Assembly (NCBI GenBank): GCA_903889895.1
Contig: CAISYZ010000043.1
Location: forward strand, 1 to 46,677
Direction: 5' to 3'
Length of the DNA: 46,677 bases
Source of the DNA: an uncultured Verrucomicrobia subdivision 3 bacterium
Lineage (GTDB): Bacteria; Verrucomicrobiota; Verrucomicrobiia; Limisphaerales; UBA11358
Shown here: piece after piece, positions 37,901-46,500 of the stretch
Numbering within the stretch: position 1 is the first letter of the stretch
Layout of the letters: every line of letters starts with the position of its first letter
Position numbers and translations under genes: made by a program
Notes under the pieces: model-generated
What the model was told of the DNA's origin: nothing
Database searches by the model: none
The model's input: only the letters and a program-made list of their open reading frames with translations

Positions 37901-38715
37901 CGGTCATCGCGATGAACGCCGGCGGGGTTTCCGGCAATTCCACCATTGTCAGCACGCCGCCGGCGGCACCGGCCAGCCTGAACGCTTATCCGGGCAACGC
38001 GCAGATTTCACTGCGGTGGAGTCCGGTCATCGGCGCCACGAACTATGTCATTCTGCGCGGCACCAGCAGCGGCAACGAAACCGTGGTGGTAGCGGCCACG
38101 ACAAACACGACTTACACCGACACGGGTCTGCTGAACGGCACTAATTATTTTTACGTCGTCTATGCGGTGGGCACCGGCGGCAATAGTATTTATTCGCCAG
38201 AAGCCAGCGCGGCCCCCTTCGCCGGGCCGCCGCCGATTTATTGGGTCAACGCCATCACGACTTCCGCGCAAGGCTGGAACGTGAACACGAATTGGAGCAA
38301 CGGCACGGCCTTTCCCAATTCCACGCAGGCGACGGCGATTGTCAATTCGCCCATCGCCGCCGGCCAGACGATCAATCTGAACCAGTCCATCACGGTCGGG
38401 GATTTGAGCCTCGGCGCCTCCGGCGGCGCGTTCAACCTCACTGGCAACGGCGGGGCACTGACATTTGATGACACGCCCGGCCAGGCATTGCTCGTTGAAC
38501 TATCCGCCAGCAAAGGCGACACGATTTCCGCGCCGGTGATTTTGAACAGCGATTTGAACGTCAGCAACCTCTCGGTAAATGCACTAATCTTGGCGGGGCC
38601 GATTTCCGGCACCAACGGCATCACGATTCTCGGACCGGGAACTGTCGCTTTGTCTGGAATAAATACTTTCAACGGCGGATTGGCGGCGGCCGGGGGGCAC
38701 GCTGATGATCAATAA
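34999..38715 (+). CDS. PL4 rhamnogalacturonan endolyase with FnIII modules, 5' part of a frameshifted gene
   Basis: Start taken at the ATG pair 34999/35002, which opens the signal peptide (KKTFPFAGILLMWWCSVVLNTPAFA). An upstream TTG at 34954 is unlikely. Family PL4 cleaves rhamnogalacturonan I by beta-elimination. Domains: catalytic beta-sandwich (residues about 35-355; GGVFYWEFGGFSSG, DIRYSMFRGSPGFYVTPIW), FnIII-like linker domain (about 358-475; GTITGKIVINDSG, DANGNFTIPNV) and CBM-like jelly-roll (about 480-690; FEIGFPNRKSDKFRHGDDY, FPNGVNYVVGQSRWSTDWNY, FNHFMYDYLRLELSG). Four FnIII-like repeats follow (about 37080-38215), then PATR-type sequence. Translation ends early at GLAAAGGHADDQ because a run of six G at 38692-38697 shifts the frame. 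With five G it would continue GGTLMINNQY into the frame at 38705. The lyase domains themselves are intact. Confidence 0.82.
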   Translation: MMKKTFPFAGILLMWWCSVVLNTPAFANIPGGGNGTGPNVTVTDNGDGTVTMANGVLSIVITKADASIHQIYYIYNNSGSLTTNQVCAGGPRGGVFYWEFGGFSSGAFTYSLVTNSGNYAEVDLFADSATNGTVDIRYSMFRGSPGFYVTPIWSHRAQDGPQGTGEMRDNIYLAPIFNWASVDAARDWEIGLGEGHTPAFYSTGENSLVTTGIRQGIYDDKYKGLADLISLRVWGWSSVSDAAAGVVGQNIGIWHIKASSEYDAGGPLNADLTDAPMVNMIGGTHSCPLDNTYGSGEIWSRASGPYFIYFNNVTNSLTDPVQTSRALFSDAQAQAAAEVSAWPYSWFSNPVYAPASQRGTITGKIVINDSGNPNASASNLWVGAVRQPVTVVNNYDFQQWAKPLHFWVKTDANGNFTIPNVVATNNYTLYAFGPGAAGTFMSQNQTGGSPPILYNVSATPFAVTVTGAATNNLGTVTWTPSRVGPTVFEIGFPNRKSDKFRHGDDYNVGDVGPSPTAPSPIWNKFIEYPFDFPNGVNYVVGQSRWSTDWNYVQSSEPNFAGNSVSTSSTITFNLASAPAANSTASLYIALAANDADAVILTVNGQNLASVSGMTASPSSLPTTGYGPPVGGDTSVREGNHGPATDERINFPGKTLVAGTNTIIITLRQAGGASFFNHFMYDYLRLELSGYMPPPPAGIAAYAGNNAVLLSWPVTPGATSYNILRSTTSGSGYVSITNWVTGPVCGSGPQNATYVDNSAANSTTYYYKVQSANPTGTSTNSPASGGVTPSSSLSSTAPATPAGLTVTSTNNAVTIAWSASPGANFYTIQRGTVVNLLGHVPFYIILSNTTTNTTYTDASGTLGCTYSYFVTATSAGGTSGASSAVTAKPVPPPPAAPPANVRINTTVTSSNQSAYVTWSPVSGAVGYILYRASNSPAGPFSFPTNYVLSMTTTNYSDGGLSANTLYSYTVIAMNAGGVSGNSTIVSTPPAAPASLNAYPGNAQISLRWSPVIGATNYVILRGTSSGNETVVVAATTNTTYTDTGLLNGTNYFYVVYAVGTGGNSIYSPEASAAPFAGPPPIYWVNAITTSAQGWNVNTNWSNGTAFPNSTQATAIVNSPIAAGQTINLNQSITVGDLSLGASGGAFNLTGNGGALTFDDTPGQALLVELSASKGDTISAPVILNSDLNVSNLSVNALILAGPISGTNGITILGPGTVALSGINTFNGGLAAAGGHADDQ

Positions 38716-39955
38716 CCAATACTCCGCCGGCAACAACAGCATTCAACTCACCGGCGGCGGCACGCTGAATGAAAACACCATCGCGTTCACGAATCCGATT
38801 GTCAATTCCGGCAGCAATACCTGGACGATCAGCGGTTCCGGCAATGTCTCACCCGCTGCGCCGCTGACGGGCAACGGCCTGCTGAATTTGAACATCACCT
38901 GTTCGGGCGTATGCACTCCGGGCGGCGACTGGAGCCAATTTGCCGGCACGATTGCGTGGGCACCTGGCAACGGCGCGCAATGTCGTTTCTACGGCACCAC
39001 CGGCAGCGCCAACGCGATCTGGAATCTCGGCAACAGCACCGCCAACCTTTACAACCGCAATGGCGGCGTCACCATCAATCTCGGCGCGCTGTTCGGTGGT
39101 CCCGCCACGACCATCAGCGGCGCTTCGTCCGCCACATATCTGACGACCTATTCCATCGGCGCATTGAATCAGGATTCGACATTTGACGGGCGCATTGCTG
39201 ATGGCTCTGGTGCCACGGCTTTGAATAAGATTGGCACCGATGTCTTGACGCTGACCGGCACCAACAACACTTACTCCGGCGGCACCACGGTGAATGGCGG
39301 AACTTTGCTGATCAATAACTTCGCCGGCAGCGGCGCGGGATCGGGCGCATTGGCGGTCAACACTGGTGGCACGCTTGGAGGCACTGGCTTCATCATCAGC
39401 CCGGTGAATATTTATGCCGGCGGCATTTTGTCACCGGGCAGTCCGGTCGGCGTGCTGACCATCAGCAATTCACTCACGCTCAACGTCGGCTCTATTTCCA
39501 GTTTCGGCTTGGGCACGAACAGCGACCGCGTGAACGTGAAAGGCAATTTGGCGCTCGGCGGCAAATTGAATGTGACCAACTTCGGCGGACTGGCCGCTGG
39601 GACAAACACCTTGTTCACTTACACCGGCACACTTTCCGGCAGCCTCGCCCTCGGCACCATGCCTGCCGGTTACAAATTCGTCCTGTCAACCAATGTGGCC
39701 GGGCAGGTCAATTTGAATGTCGCCAAACCGGTCATCGCCACGCTGCGGATGGTCTCGACAAATTTTATTTTCACCGGCACTGGCGGAATGGCGACAAGCA
39801 ATTATTATGTGCTTGCCTCGACAAACATCGCCTTGCCTTTGTCGAATTGGACGCGCTTGGCCACGAACACTTTTGACGCTGCCGGTTTTTTTATGTCCAC
39901 CAACGGCACTTTGCCTGGAAATTCGCAGTTGTTCTATCAAATTCAAATGCCCTAG
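38705..39955 (+). pseudogene. 3' part of the frameshifted PL4 gene: PATR stalk and C-terminal module
   Basis: 416 residues with no signal peptide and no independent start signal. This is the continuation of the PL4 protein after the one-base frameshift. It aligns end to end with the last part of the pectate lyase at 27466: GGTLNE...FTNPI, S.NTWTISG, the PATR unit TDVLTLTGTNNTYSGGTTV, then a strongly conserved tail from SSFGLGTNSDRV through LNVTNFGGLAAGTNTLF to the end (FYQIQMP against FYLLQMP). If the G-run is a sequencing or assembly error, the true product is one protein of about 1650 residues. If real, the lyase is released without its C-terminal module. Confidence 0.7.
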
Positions 39956-40000
39956 AAGTCATGAGACGGAAAAAAAGCCCTTAAATAAACACAAAACTTT

Positions 40001-41746
40001 ATGAAGCAATCATTCCTTGCCGCCTTGCTGGCGGTAAATCTAGTGCAAACTCACGCCGCAACTTCAACCAATCAGGCACCCGCAGAAGGCGTGACGATTG
40101 ATACCAGCGCCACAAACTTGGAGACCGTTAAAGAAACTCCCGCCCAGCGCGACGCGCGGATGGCGTGGTGGCGCGCGGCAAAGTTTGGATTGTTTCTCCA
40201 TTGGGGTGTTTATTCCGTGCCGGCCGGCAAATATGGTAACAATACCGGTTATGGCGAGTGGATCATGAACTCGGCGAAAATTCCGGTCTCCGAATATCAG
40301 AACTTTGCCAGACAATTCAACCCGGTAAAATATGATCCTGAGTTATGGGTGAAGATGGCGAAGGACGCGGGGATGCGCTACATCGTCATCACTGCGAAGC
40401 ATCATGAAGGCTTTGCAATGTATCCTTCCGAAGCGAGCAAATGGAATATCGCCGACGCCACGCCATACAAAAAAGATTTGCTCGGTCCGCTTGTCAGCGC
40501 GGCGAAGGCGGAAGGCTTGAAGATCGGTTTCTACTATTCGCAATCGCAGGATTGGAATAATCCCGGCGGCGCAAAAGCCGGTTACCTGGAAGGTGATGGC
40601 TGGGACGATGCCCACAAAGGCAGTTATGATGACTATTTGAAAAATGTCGCCGTGCCGCAGGTGAAGGAAATTCTGACGCGCTACCCAATTGACATTTTGT
40701 GGTGGGACACGCCGATGTATATGACACCGCAACGTGTCGCGCCGCTGGCGGCGCTGACGAAGCTGCGTCCGGGGCTGATCACCAACAACCGGCTTGGCGG
40801 CGGTCTGGGAGACACCGCCACACCGGAACAGTTCGTGCCAGTCACGGGTTATCCTGGTGATTGGGAAACGTGCATGACCATGAATGATCACTGGGGTTAC
40901 AACGCCAATGATCAGCGTTGGAAATCCTCCACGGAACTCATTCGTAAACTCGCGGAGATCTGCTCGAAGGGCGGGAATTTTCTGCTGAACATCGGCCCGA
41001 CTTCGCAAGGCGAATTCCCGCCGACGAGCATTGAGCGTCTGCACGACATCGGCCAATGGTTGCGGGTCAATGGCGACTCGATTTATGGAACCACCCGGGG
41101 ACCATTTCCATATTTGGCTTGGGGTGTCGCCACGCGCAAAGGTGGCACGTTGTATCTCCATGTTTTGGACTGGCCCCAGGACGGCAAACTTTGCGTTCCG
41201 TTGAGCAGTCCGGCAAAGTCCGCAACCTTGCTTGCCAGCGGCAAAAAACTTTCCGTGACGCGGCCCGGTGGAAAGCTGACGATTGTGGTTCCCACGGTTG
41301 CGCCGGATCCGGCGGATTCAGTCATCGCGCTCAAAATCGAAGGCGAACCGGTCACCGCCCCGCTGCCCTCGGTGGGCGCAAAGGCCACGGCTTCCGCGTG
41401 GTTGCCCGGCAGCGAACCCGCGAACGCGTTTGACGGCACCGGCGAGAAATGCTGGCGCGCTCCGGCGGACGTGAAATCGGCGTGGCTTGAAGCCGAGCTT
41501 GGCAAGGCGGACACGATTGAGGCATTTGGTTTGGACGAACCCGATGTCTGGCCGCGTTTGAATCAAAAATATACGCTCGAAGCTTTTTTGCATGACAGCT
41601 GGCAAAAGGTTGCTGAAGGCAAAACCGGCGGGCATGGCGTAAAGAAAACGATTACGGCCGTTACTGCGCAAAAATTCCGTTTGACGATGGAATGCGACAA
41701 AGGTTCGCCGGGCGTGGCGGAGTTGCAGCTATATCGTGTTGAATAA
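40001..41746 (+). CDS. GH29 alpha-L-fucosidase with C-terminal F5/8-type (CBM32-like) domain
   Basis: 581 residues with a signal peptide (cleavage near THAAT). GH29 is a retaining alpha-L-fucosidase family. Landmarks: AAKFGLFLHWGVYSVPAG, AKDAGMRYIVITAKHHEGFAMYPS, GLKIGFYYSQSQDW, the nucleophile Asp in DILWWDTPMY (D236), ITNNR and GGNFLLNIGPTSQGEFP. Residues about 455-581 form a discoidin/CBM32-like sandwich (ASAWLPGSEPANAFDG, WRAPADVKSAWLEAELG, FRLTMECDKGSPGVAELQLY) that probably binds galactose-type sugars. The general acid is poorly conserved in this family and was not assigned. It begins 45 bp after the PL4 end and 38 bp before the GH29-GH38 fusion. Confidence 0.88.
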   Translation: MKQSFLAALLAVNLVQTHAATSTNQAPAEGVTIDTSATNLETVKETPAQRDARMAWWRAAKFGLFLHWGVYSVPAGKYGNNTGYGEWIMNSAKIPVSEYQNFARQFNPVKYDPELWVKMAKDAGMRYIVITAKHHEGFAMYPSEASKWNIADATPYKKDLLGPLVSAAKAEGLKIGFYYSQSQDWNNPGGAKAGYLEGDGWDDAHKGSYDDYLKNVAVPQVKEILTRYPIDILWWDTPMYMTPQRVAPLAALTKLRPGLITNNRLGGGLGDTATPEQFVPVTGYPGDWETCMTMNDHWGYNANDQRWKSSTELIRKLAEICSKGGNFLLNIGPTSQGEFPPTSIERLHDIGQWLRVNGDSIYGTTRGPFPYLAWGVATRKGGTLYLHVLDWPQDGKLCVPLSSPAKSATLLASGKKLSVTRPGGKLTIVVPTVAPDPADSVIALKIEGEPVTAPLPSVGAKATASAWLPGSEPANAFDGTGEKCWRAPADVKSAWLEAELGKADTIEAFGLDEPDVWPRLNQKYTLEAFLHDSWQKVAEGKTGGHGVKKTITAVTAQKFRLTMECDKGSPGVAELQLYRVE

Positions 41747-41784
41747 ATGGGAATGACACACAACGAAATCCCGCTGAAAGTTTT

Positions 41785-44700
41785 ATGTTAAACTTATCTC
41801 GCATAATCAATCACTGGTTTAGCCAGGGCCTGCTCGCCTATGCCGTAATAGCGTCAACCGCAGTTCTTCAGGCCGAACCCATAGACGCTAATTCTGCTTC
41901 CGCGTGGCCCCAAGCGGATCCGGCTGCCGTCGCCCGCTGGCAGGCGTTGCGCTTTGGAATGTTCATTCACTGGGGGCCGGTGAGTCTGACGGGGCATGAA
42001 ATCGGCTGGTCGCGTGGCGACCAAACACCTGTCGAGATTTACGACAGCCTCTATCAGAAATTCAATCCAACGAATTTCAATGCTGATGAATGGGTGAGCA
42101 TCGCGAAAGCCGCCGGCATGAAATACATCGTGCTTACTACGAAGCATCACGACGGTTTTTGTCTCTGGGACACGAAGCTGACCGATTACAACATCATGCA
42201 CACGCCTTTTGGCCGCGATGTCGTGAAGGAGCTTTCCATTGCGTGCCGCAAACAAGGCCTTGCCTTCGGCGCGTATTATTCCACATGCGACTGGTATAAC
42301 ACCAACTGGCCGGCCACCAGCCCCGGCGGCTCCGTCAAGCGCGCAAAATCTGACCTGGATGCCTACGAAAAATATCTTCAAGGCCAGGTTGCGGAGCTGG
42401 TCACAAATTACGGCCCGCTCCTGACCATCTGGAACGACGTGCCAAATTACAAGGGTGTTGATTATGGCAAACGGGGTGCGGATACCATTAAACTCGTCCG
42501 TTCGCTCCAGCCCGATATCCTCATTAACAACCGCACCGGCGACGGCGGCGACTACGAAACACCCGAACAGCGCATCGGTAAATTCCAGATGGATCGTCCG
42601 TGGGAATCCTGCATGACGGTTTCCGCGCACGACGCCTGGGCTTGGGGCGGAGCGCAAGACGGAGTTAAGCCATTGGCCGCCTGTCTGCAAATGATCGTTC
42701 GTGGCGCGGGCGGTGATGGCAATGTTTTGTTGAACGTCGGCCCGCGGCCCGACGGGATGATTGACCCGGCTCAGGCAACCTTGCTCAAAGCGGTCGGCGC
42801 TTGGCTTGAGAAAAATGGCGAAAGCATTTATGGCACGCGCGGCGGGCCGTGGAAACCGACCAAAGACATCGTCAGCACGCGCACGGGAAACACCATTTAT
42901 CTGCACATTATGAAATCAGAAAATGGCCGGGTGAAACTACCCGCGTTGCCGGTGCCGATCAAATCCGCCACGCGGCTCAACGGGGCAGAAGCCAGGTTCA
43001 CCCAGAAGGATGGCACTCTGGCGCTGGAAATTCCCGCCGGTTCGCTCGACGCGATTGACACCGTCGTGAAACTCGAAGTGGGTCGTCCCGCACTCGCCAT
43101 TGAACCAATTAACACGCCGGTTCAACCGCTGGCGGATGGCGTTTTGCAACTGGATGCGCGCGAGGCGACAATTCATGGCAAGACAGCTCAATTCATGAGC
43201 GAAGCGCCCGAAGCCATTGGATATTGGACTGATTCTGCTGACTACCTTTCATGGGCTTTTACGTTGGACAAGCCGGGTGATTTCGTCGTCGAACTGAAAT
43301 ATGCCGCCGCTCCCGGCACGGCGGGCACCACGTTTGACATCGAGGTTGGTGGGCAGAAATTGTCATCGCGCATCGCGGAAGACACCGGCTCATGGTATGA
43401 CTATGCCGTGGTCAAACTTGGTGATTCCAAGCTTACCAACGCCGGTTCTCAGACGATCACGCTCAAGCCGACTAAGAAGCCCGGTTTCGCCGTCATGAAT
43501 CTCGCCTGGTTGCGGTTCATTCCGGCAAATGATTATTCCAACTATCTCGCCCGCACAGCGGCCGAACACAAACTTCAACCCGTCAAGTTGCCCACGCAGG
43601 CATTCGTCGTTCCTAATTTTCATCCGGCCAGTTGCGGCTGGCTGGCAAACTGGTCTGTCGAGCGGAATTACTGCGCGAATTCCTATCTAAACCACCTCGA
43701 CCGCGTGCGCGACGATGCGAATTACGGCTTCGTCCTGTCCGAGTGCAACAACATGATCGCGATTCAAAATTTCCAGCCGGAACGATTCGCCGAATTGAAA
43801 CACCGCGTCGCCGAAGGCCGGGTGGAACTGGTGAACGCTTTCTTTCTCGAACCCACCATCAATCTTTCCGGCGGCGAAGCGCTGGCGAAAATGGGCATTG
43901 AAGGTTTGCGCTGGCAGCAGCAGGTGATGGGCGTGCGCCCGCGATATTGCTGGGCGATTGATGTTTGTGGCACGCACGCGCAGATGCCGCAGATCTGCGA
44001 TTTGCTCGGCCTTGACGCGCTGATTTACACGCGCTGCAATCGCTCCGGCAAGACCGTCTTCTGGTCTGAGTCGCCCGATGGCTCGCGCATCCTCACGCTG
44101 GTGCCGGGACATTATTCCGAAGATCTCGGCGGAACTTATGCTGCCCAGCAACCACTGTCAGATAACCAATTGCAGAAAGTCGCAAAAGCGATTTCAAGCA
44201 AGCTTTCTTCGACTCCAGCCGGCGCGCCGATTTTGATTCTCGGTGGCCAGGGCGATTATGCCCTCGCACCGGCGCGGCACGAGAATCCAACCGAGTTCCT
44301 TGAGTCATGGAAAAAGTTCCGGCCCGACTGCGAAATTCATTACACCAGTCTCTCGCCTTATGTGGACGCACTGCTGCCTAGCGTGAAATCTGGCAAGATT
44401 GAATTGCCCACCGTCCGCACGGGAACGAGTTATACGTTCGATTCCTTCTGGATTGAAAATCCACGCGTGAAAGAATGGTATCGCCGCGATGAACACGCGC
44501 TCCAATCTGCCGAGATGCTGGCGACCATCGCCAGTCTCAATAGCGGCTTCGCGTATCCGGTTGAACAGCTTTATCACGCCTGGCTGCAAATGCTCTTGAA
44601 CATGGATCGCAACACACTCTGGGGCAGCGCGGGTGGTATGGTGTTCGAGCACGAGACTTCGTGGTGCGCCCAAGATCGTTTTGAATGGGTTGAAAAACAA

Positions 44701-46095
44701 AGCGCCGCCACGCTCGAAGCTGCTGCGCAAAAACTGGCCGGCGACGGCCAGGCGGTTTCCATTTTCAATCCGGTGAACTGGCAGCGCAAAGACCCGTTGC
44801 GCTTAAAGCTGCCGGCGAACACAAGTCTGGCCGGCGCGCAGTGCGAAGCCGCCGGTGACGGAACCATCTTTTGCCAGTTGGAAGTTCCAGCGACGGGCAT
44901 CATTGGCGAAACATTGAAAACGACTCCCGCTGCCGCGCCCAAGACCATTGAACTGCCGGCCACCATTGAGACCAGGTTTTATTCCGCCAAAATGGATCCC
45001 ATTACCGGCGCGTTGGTGAGTTTGAAAACCAAGCCGTCCGGCCGCGAAATGCTCGGTGGCCCGGCCAACGTTATTGTGGCTGAAAAGCATCATGTCACCG
45101 GCAATTGGGAACCCGGCGACTTTACCGATCCGCGACCGCAGCGTCAACGGTTGGCCACGTCCAGCGATTTCAAGGCAATGTTCACTGCAACTGAAGGCCC
45201 GATTGCCATTACGGTGAAAGCAAACAGTGACTTTCTGGGCGGCGGAGTGCTCAAGCGCGTGACAAGATTTTACAAGGATTCTCCGCGCATCGAATTTGAA
45301 ACCGAGCTGAACGACATTCCCAATCATACCGTGGTCGTAACGGAATTTCCCCTCGCCCAGATGCCGGCGGAAATCCGCCGCAGCATACCGTTTGGTTTCT
45401 CGCGTGATGACGGCTCGATTTCCGGGATCGTTCCGGCGATTGGCTGGAGCGATTACACCTCGCCCGGAAAAGGCGGCGTCACACTGCTGGATCGCGGTGT
45501 GCCCGGTCGTGAAATCAACACGAACACGCCCATCATTTACCTGCTCAACGCGACCGACAAATACTACGGCTACACCAACGCCTGGTTGAGCGGCAAAGGC
45601 AGACATAGCTTTGAATATGCACTCGTGGCCCACGATCAGGAATGGACAAACACGCGTATCCCACAGATAGCTTGGGAATACAACGCTCCTGTTACCGTAG
45701 CGATGAATTGTCAGCCAGTGAAAGCGCAGTCATTTTTGCAGACTTCAGCCAACGTAATTGTCGAGGCGATGCGCCGCGACGGTTCCGACATCGAATTGAG
45801 GTTGGTAGAAGCGTTCGGACAATCGAGCACGGCTGAGGTGAAATTAAATTTGCCGCACACCAGCGCCGCGTTGACGGATTTGACCGGCGGGCACGTGCAA
45901 AAACTGCACGGCGGGCCAGATTACAAGTTTCCGGTGAAGCCGCAGCAGATCGTCACGCTGCGCTTCCACACGTCCGAACCGGTGGCCGAAATCAAACCGC
46001 TGATGGCTTGGGATGAACTTGTTCCGGAAGCCAAACGCGCGGCATTGCACGAGTATATGCCGGATAAAAAAGGCCATCCGCCGTTGGGCAAATAA
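41785..46095 (+). CDS. GH29 alpha-L-fucosidase / GH38 alpha-mannosidase-like fusion, exported
   Basis: 1436 residues with a signal peptide (cleavage near VLQAE). Residues about 35-430: GH29 fucosidase (LRFGMFIHWGPVSLTG, MKYIVLTTKHHDGFCLWD, nucleophile D218 in TIWNDVPNY, GNVLLNVGPRPDG). Residues about 445-580: a CBM-like jelly-roll (YWTDSADYLSWAFTLDKPG). Residues about 600-1436: GH38-type alpha-mannosidase, with NFHPASCGWL, GRVELVNAFFLEPTINLSGG and the nucleophile-type Asp in CWAIDVCGTHAQMPQI (D726), then the helical region and beta-sandwiches. GH38 normally holds zinc with H.D..W and a later HD..GS motif. Here the first reads H613-PASCG-W619 without the Asp, and the second reads NMDRNTLWGS near D941 without the His. 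The GH38 half is thus non-canonical. Two activities on one polypeptide would suit a branched glycan bearing both sugars. Confidence 0.82.
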   Translation: MLNLSRIINHWFSQGLLAYAVIASTAVLQAEPIDANSASAWPQADPAAVARWQALRFGMFIHWGPVSLTGHEIGWSRGDQTPVEIYDSLYQKFNPTNFNADEWVSIAKAAGMKYIVLTTKHHDGFCLWDTKLTDYNIMHTPFGRDVVKELSIACRKQGLAFGAYYSTCDWYNTNWPATSPGGSVKRAKSDLDAYEKYLQGQVAELVTNYGPLLTIWNDVPNYKGVDYGKRGADTIKLVRSLQPDILINNRTGDGGDYETPEQRIGKFQMDRPWESCMTVSAHDAWAWGGAQDGVKPLAACLQMIVRGAGGDGNVLLNVGPRPDGMIDPAQATLLKAVGAWLEKNGESIYGTRGGPWKPTKDIVSTRTGNTIYLHIMKSENGRVKLPALPVPIKSATRLNGAEARFTQKDGTLALEIPAGSLDAIDTVVKLEVGRPALAIEPINTPVQPLADGVLQLDAREATIHGKTAQFMSEAPEAIGYWTDSADYLSWAFTLDKPGDFVVELKYAAAPGTAGTTFDIEVGGQKLSSRIAEDTGSWYDYAVVKLGDSKLTNAGSQTITLKPTKKPGFAVMNLAWLRFIPANDYSNYLARTAAEHKLQPVKLPTQAFVVPNFHPASCGWLANWSVERNYCANSYLNHLDRVRDDANYGFVLSECNNMIAIQNFQPERFAELKHRVAEGRVELVNAFFLEPTINLSGGEALAKMGIEGLRWQQQVMGVRPRYCWAIDVCGTHAQMPQICDLLGLDALIYTRCNRSGKTVFWSESPDGSRILTLVPGHYSEDLGGTYAAQQPLSDNQLQKVAKAISSKLSSTPAGAPILILGGQGDYALAPARHENPTEFLESWKKFRPDCEIHYTSLSPYVDALLPSVKSGKIELPTVRTGTSYTFDSFWIENPRVKEWYRRDEHALQSAEMLATIASLNSGFAYPVEQLYHAWLQMLLNMDRNTLWGSAGGMVFEHETSWCAQDRFEWVEKQSAATLEAAAQKLAGDGQAVSIFNPVNWQRKDPLRLKLPANTSLAGAQCEAAGDGTIFCQLEVPATGIIGETLKTTPAAAPKTIELPATIETRFYSAKMDPITGALVSLKTKPSGREMLGGPANVIVAEKHHVTGNWEPGDFTDPRPQRQRLATSSDFKAMFTATEGPIAITVKANSDFLGGGVLKRVTRFYKDSPRIEFETELNDIPNHTVVVTEFPLAQMPAEIRRSIPFGFSRDDGSISGIVPAIGWSDYTSPGKGGVTLLDRGVPGREINTNTPIIYLLNATDKYYGYTNAWLSGKGRHSFEYALVAHDQEWTNTRIPQIAWEYNAPVTVAMNCQPVKAQSFLQTSANVIVEAMRRDGSDIELRLVEAFGQSSTAEVKLNLPHTSAALTDLTGGHVQKLHGGPDYKFPVKPQQIVTLRFHTSEPVAEIKPLMAWDELVPEAKRAALHEYMPDKKGHPPLGK

Positions 46096-46440
46096 GAAAA
46101 CCAATGAAGCCATCAAGCTTGGTATTCAATCCAGTCAAGGTATAGGTTGGAGATTCAAATGCCGCCATCAATTCTTTTGCTTGCCAGACGTTGGGCTGGA
46201 TCTTGCAGAATACTTTTCATGCTGCCCTCTTGATGGACAGACATGATGCGATGGAACAAGGTGCGGCCATCTCCAGCCCCACTTTTGGGTATTGTGGGTC
46301 CAGGCAACTGTCCATCTTGACGCCATCTTCCATTGCATTGGGCAAAGGGAAAGCTGGGTAGATCGTGCTCGTCATCCGCTTTCGTTCGTTCCGACTCATT
46401 GTCAATGACTCCATGTCCGTCAGGATGGCAGCCGCCATCC
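46096..46440 (-). other. Intergenic region and degraded insertion-sequence interior
   Basis: No intact gene was found in this stretch. On the minus strand, frames covering about 46155-46463 are open but share no recognisable family beyond the short transposase-like start described in the next entry. A weak hairpin (ACCAA/TTGGT, 46100-46123) just after the fusion gene stop has no T-run, so I do not call a terminator. Confidence 0.35.
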
Positions 46441-46500
46441 TGCTCCAAGAGGGACATTTCCATTTAGTTACAAGGGGGACATTCTCATTAAGTTACGACA
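46370..46500 (-). mobile_element. Remnant of a second insertion sequence (ISNCY/IS1202-like end)
   Basis: Two imperfect direct repeats with the pattern GGGACATT..CATT.AGTTAC lie at 46451-46472 and 46476-46500. They read on the minus strand as TGTCGTAACT...AATGTCCC, a form common at the ends of ISNCY/IS1202- or IS481-type elements. About 50-75 bp further on the minus strand, LTMSRNERKRM is encoded (near 46375-46405), resembling the first residues of ISNCY-type transposases (TMS..E..R). The homology then ends, so only one end and about 11 codons survive. The family name is tentative. Confidence 0.45.

Noticed and set aside
141..46095. Fucoidan-degradation locus, suggested by four fucosidase-type genes
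   Set aside because: There are no sulfatases, and the lyases (PL1, PL4), rhamnosidase and PA14-GH31 point to plant pectin and xyloglucan.
46100..46123. Terminator after the GH29-GH38 gene
   Set aside because: The stem is 5 bp with a 14-base loop and no T-run.
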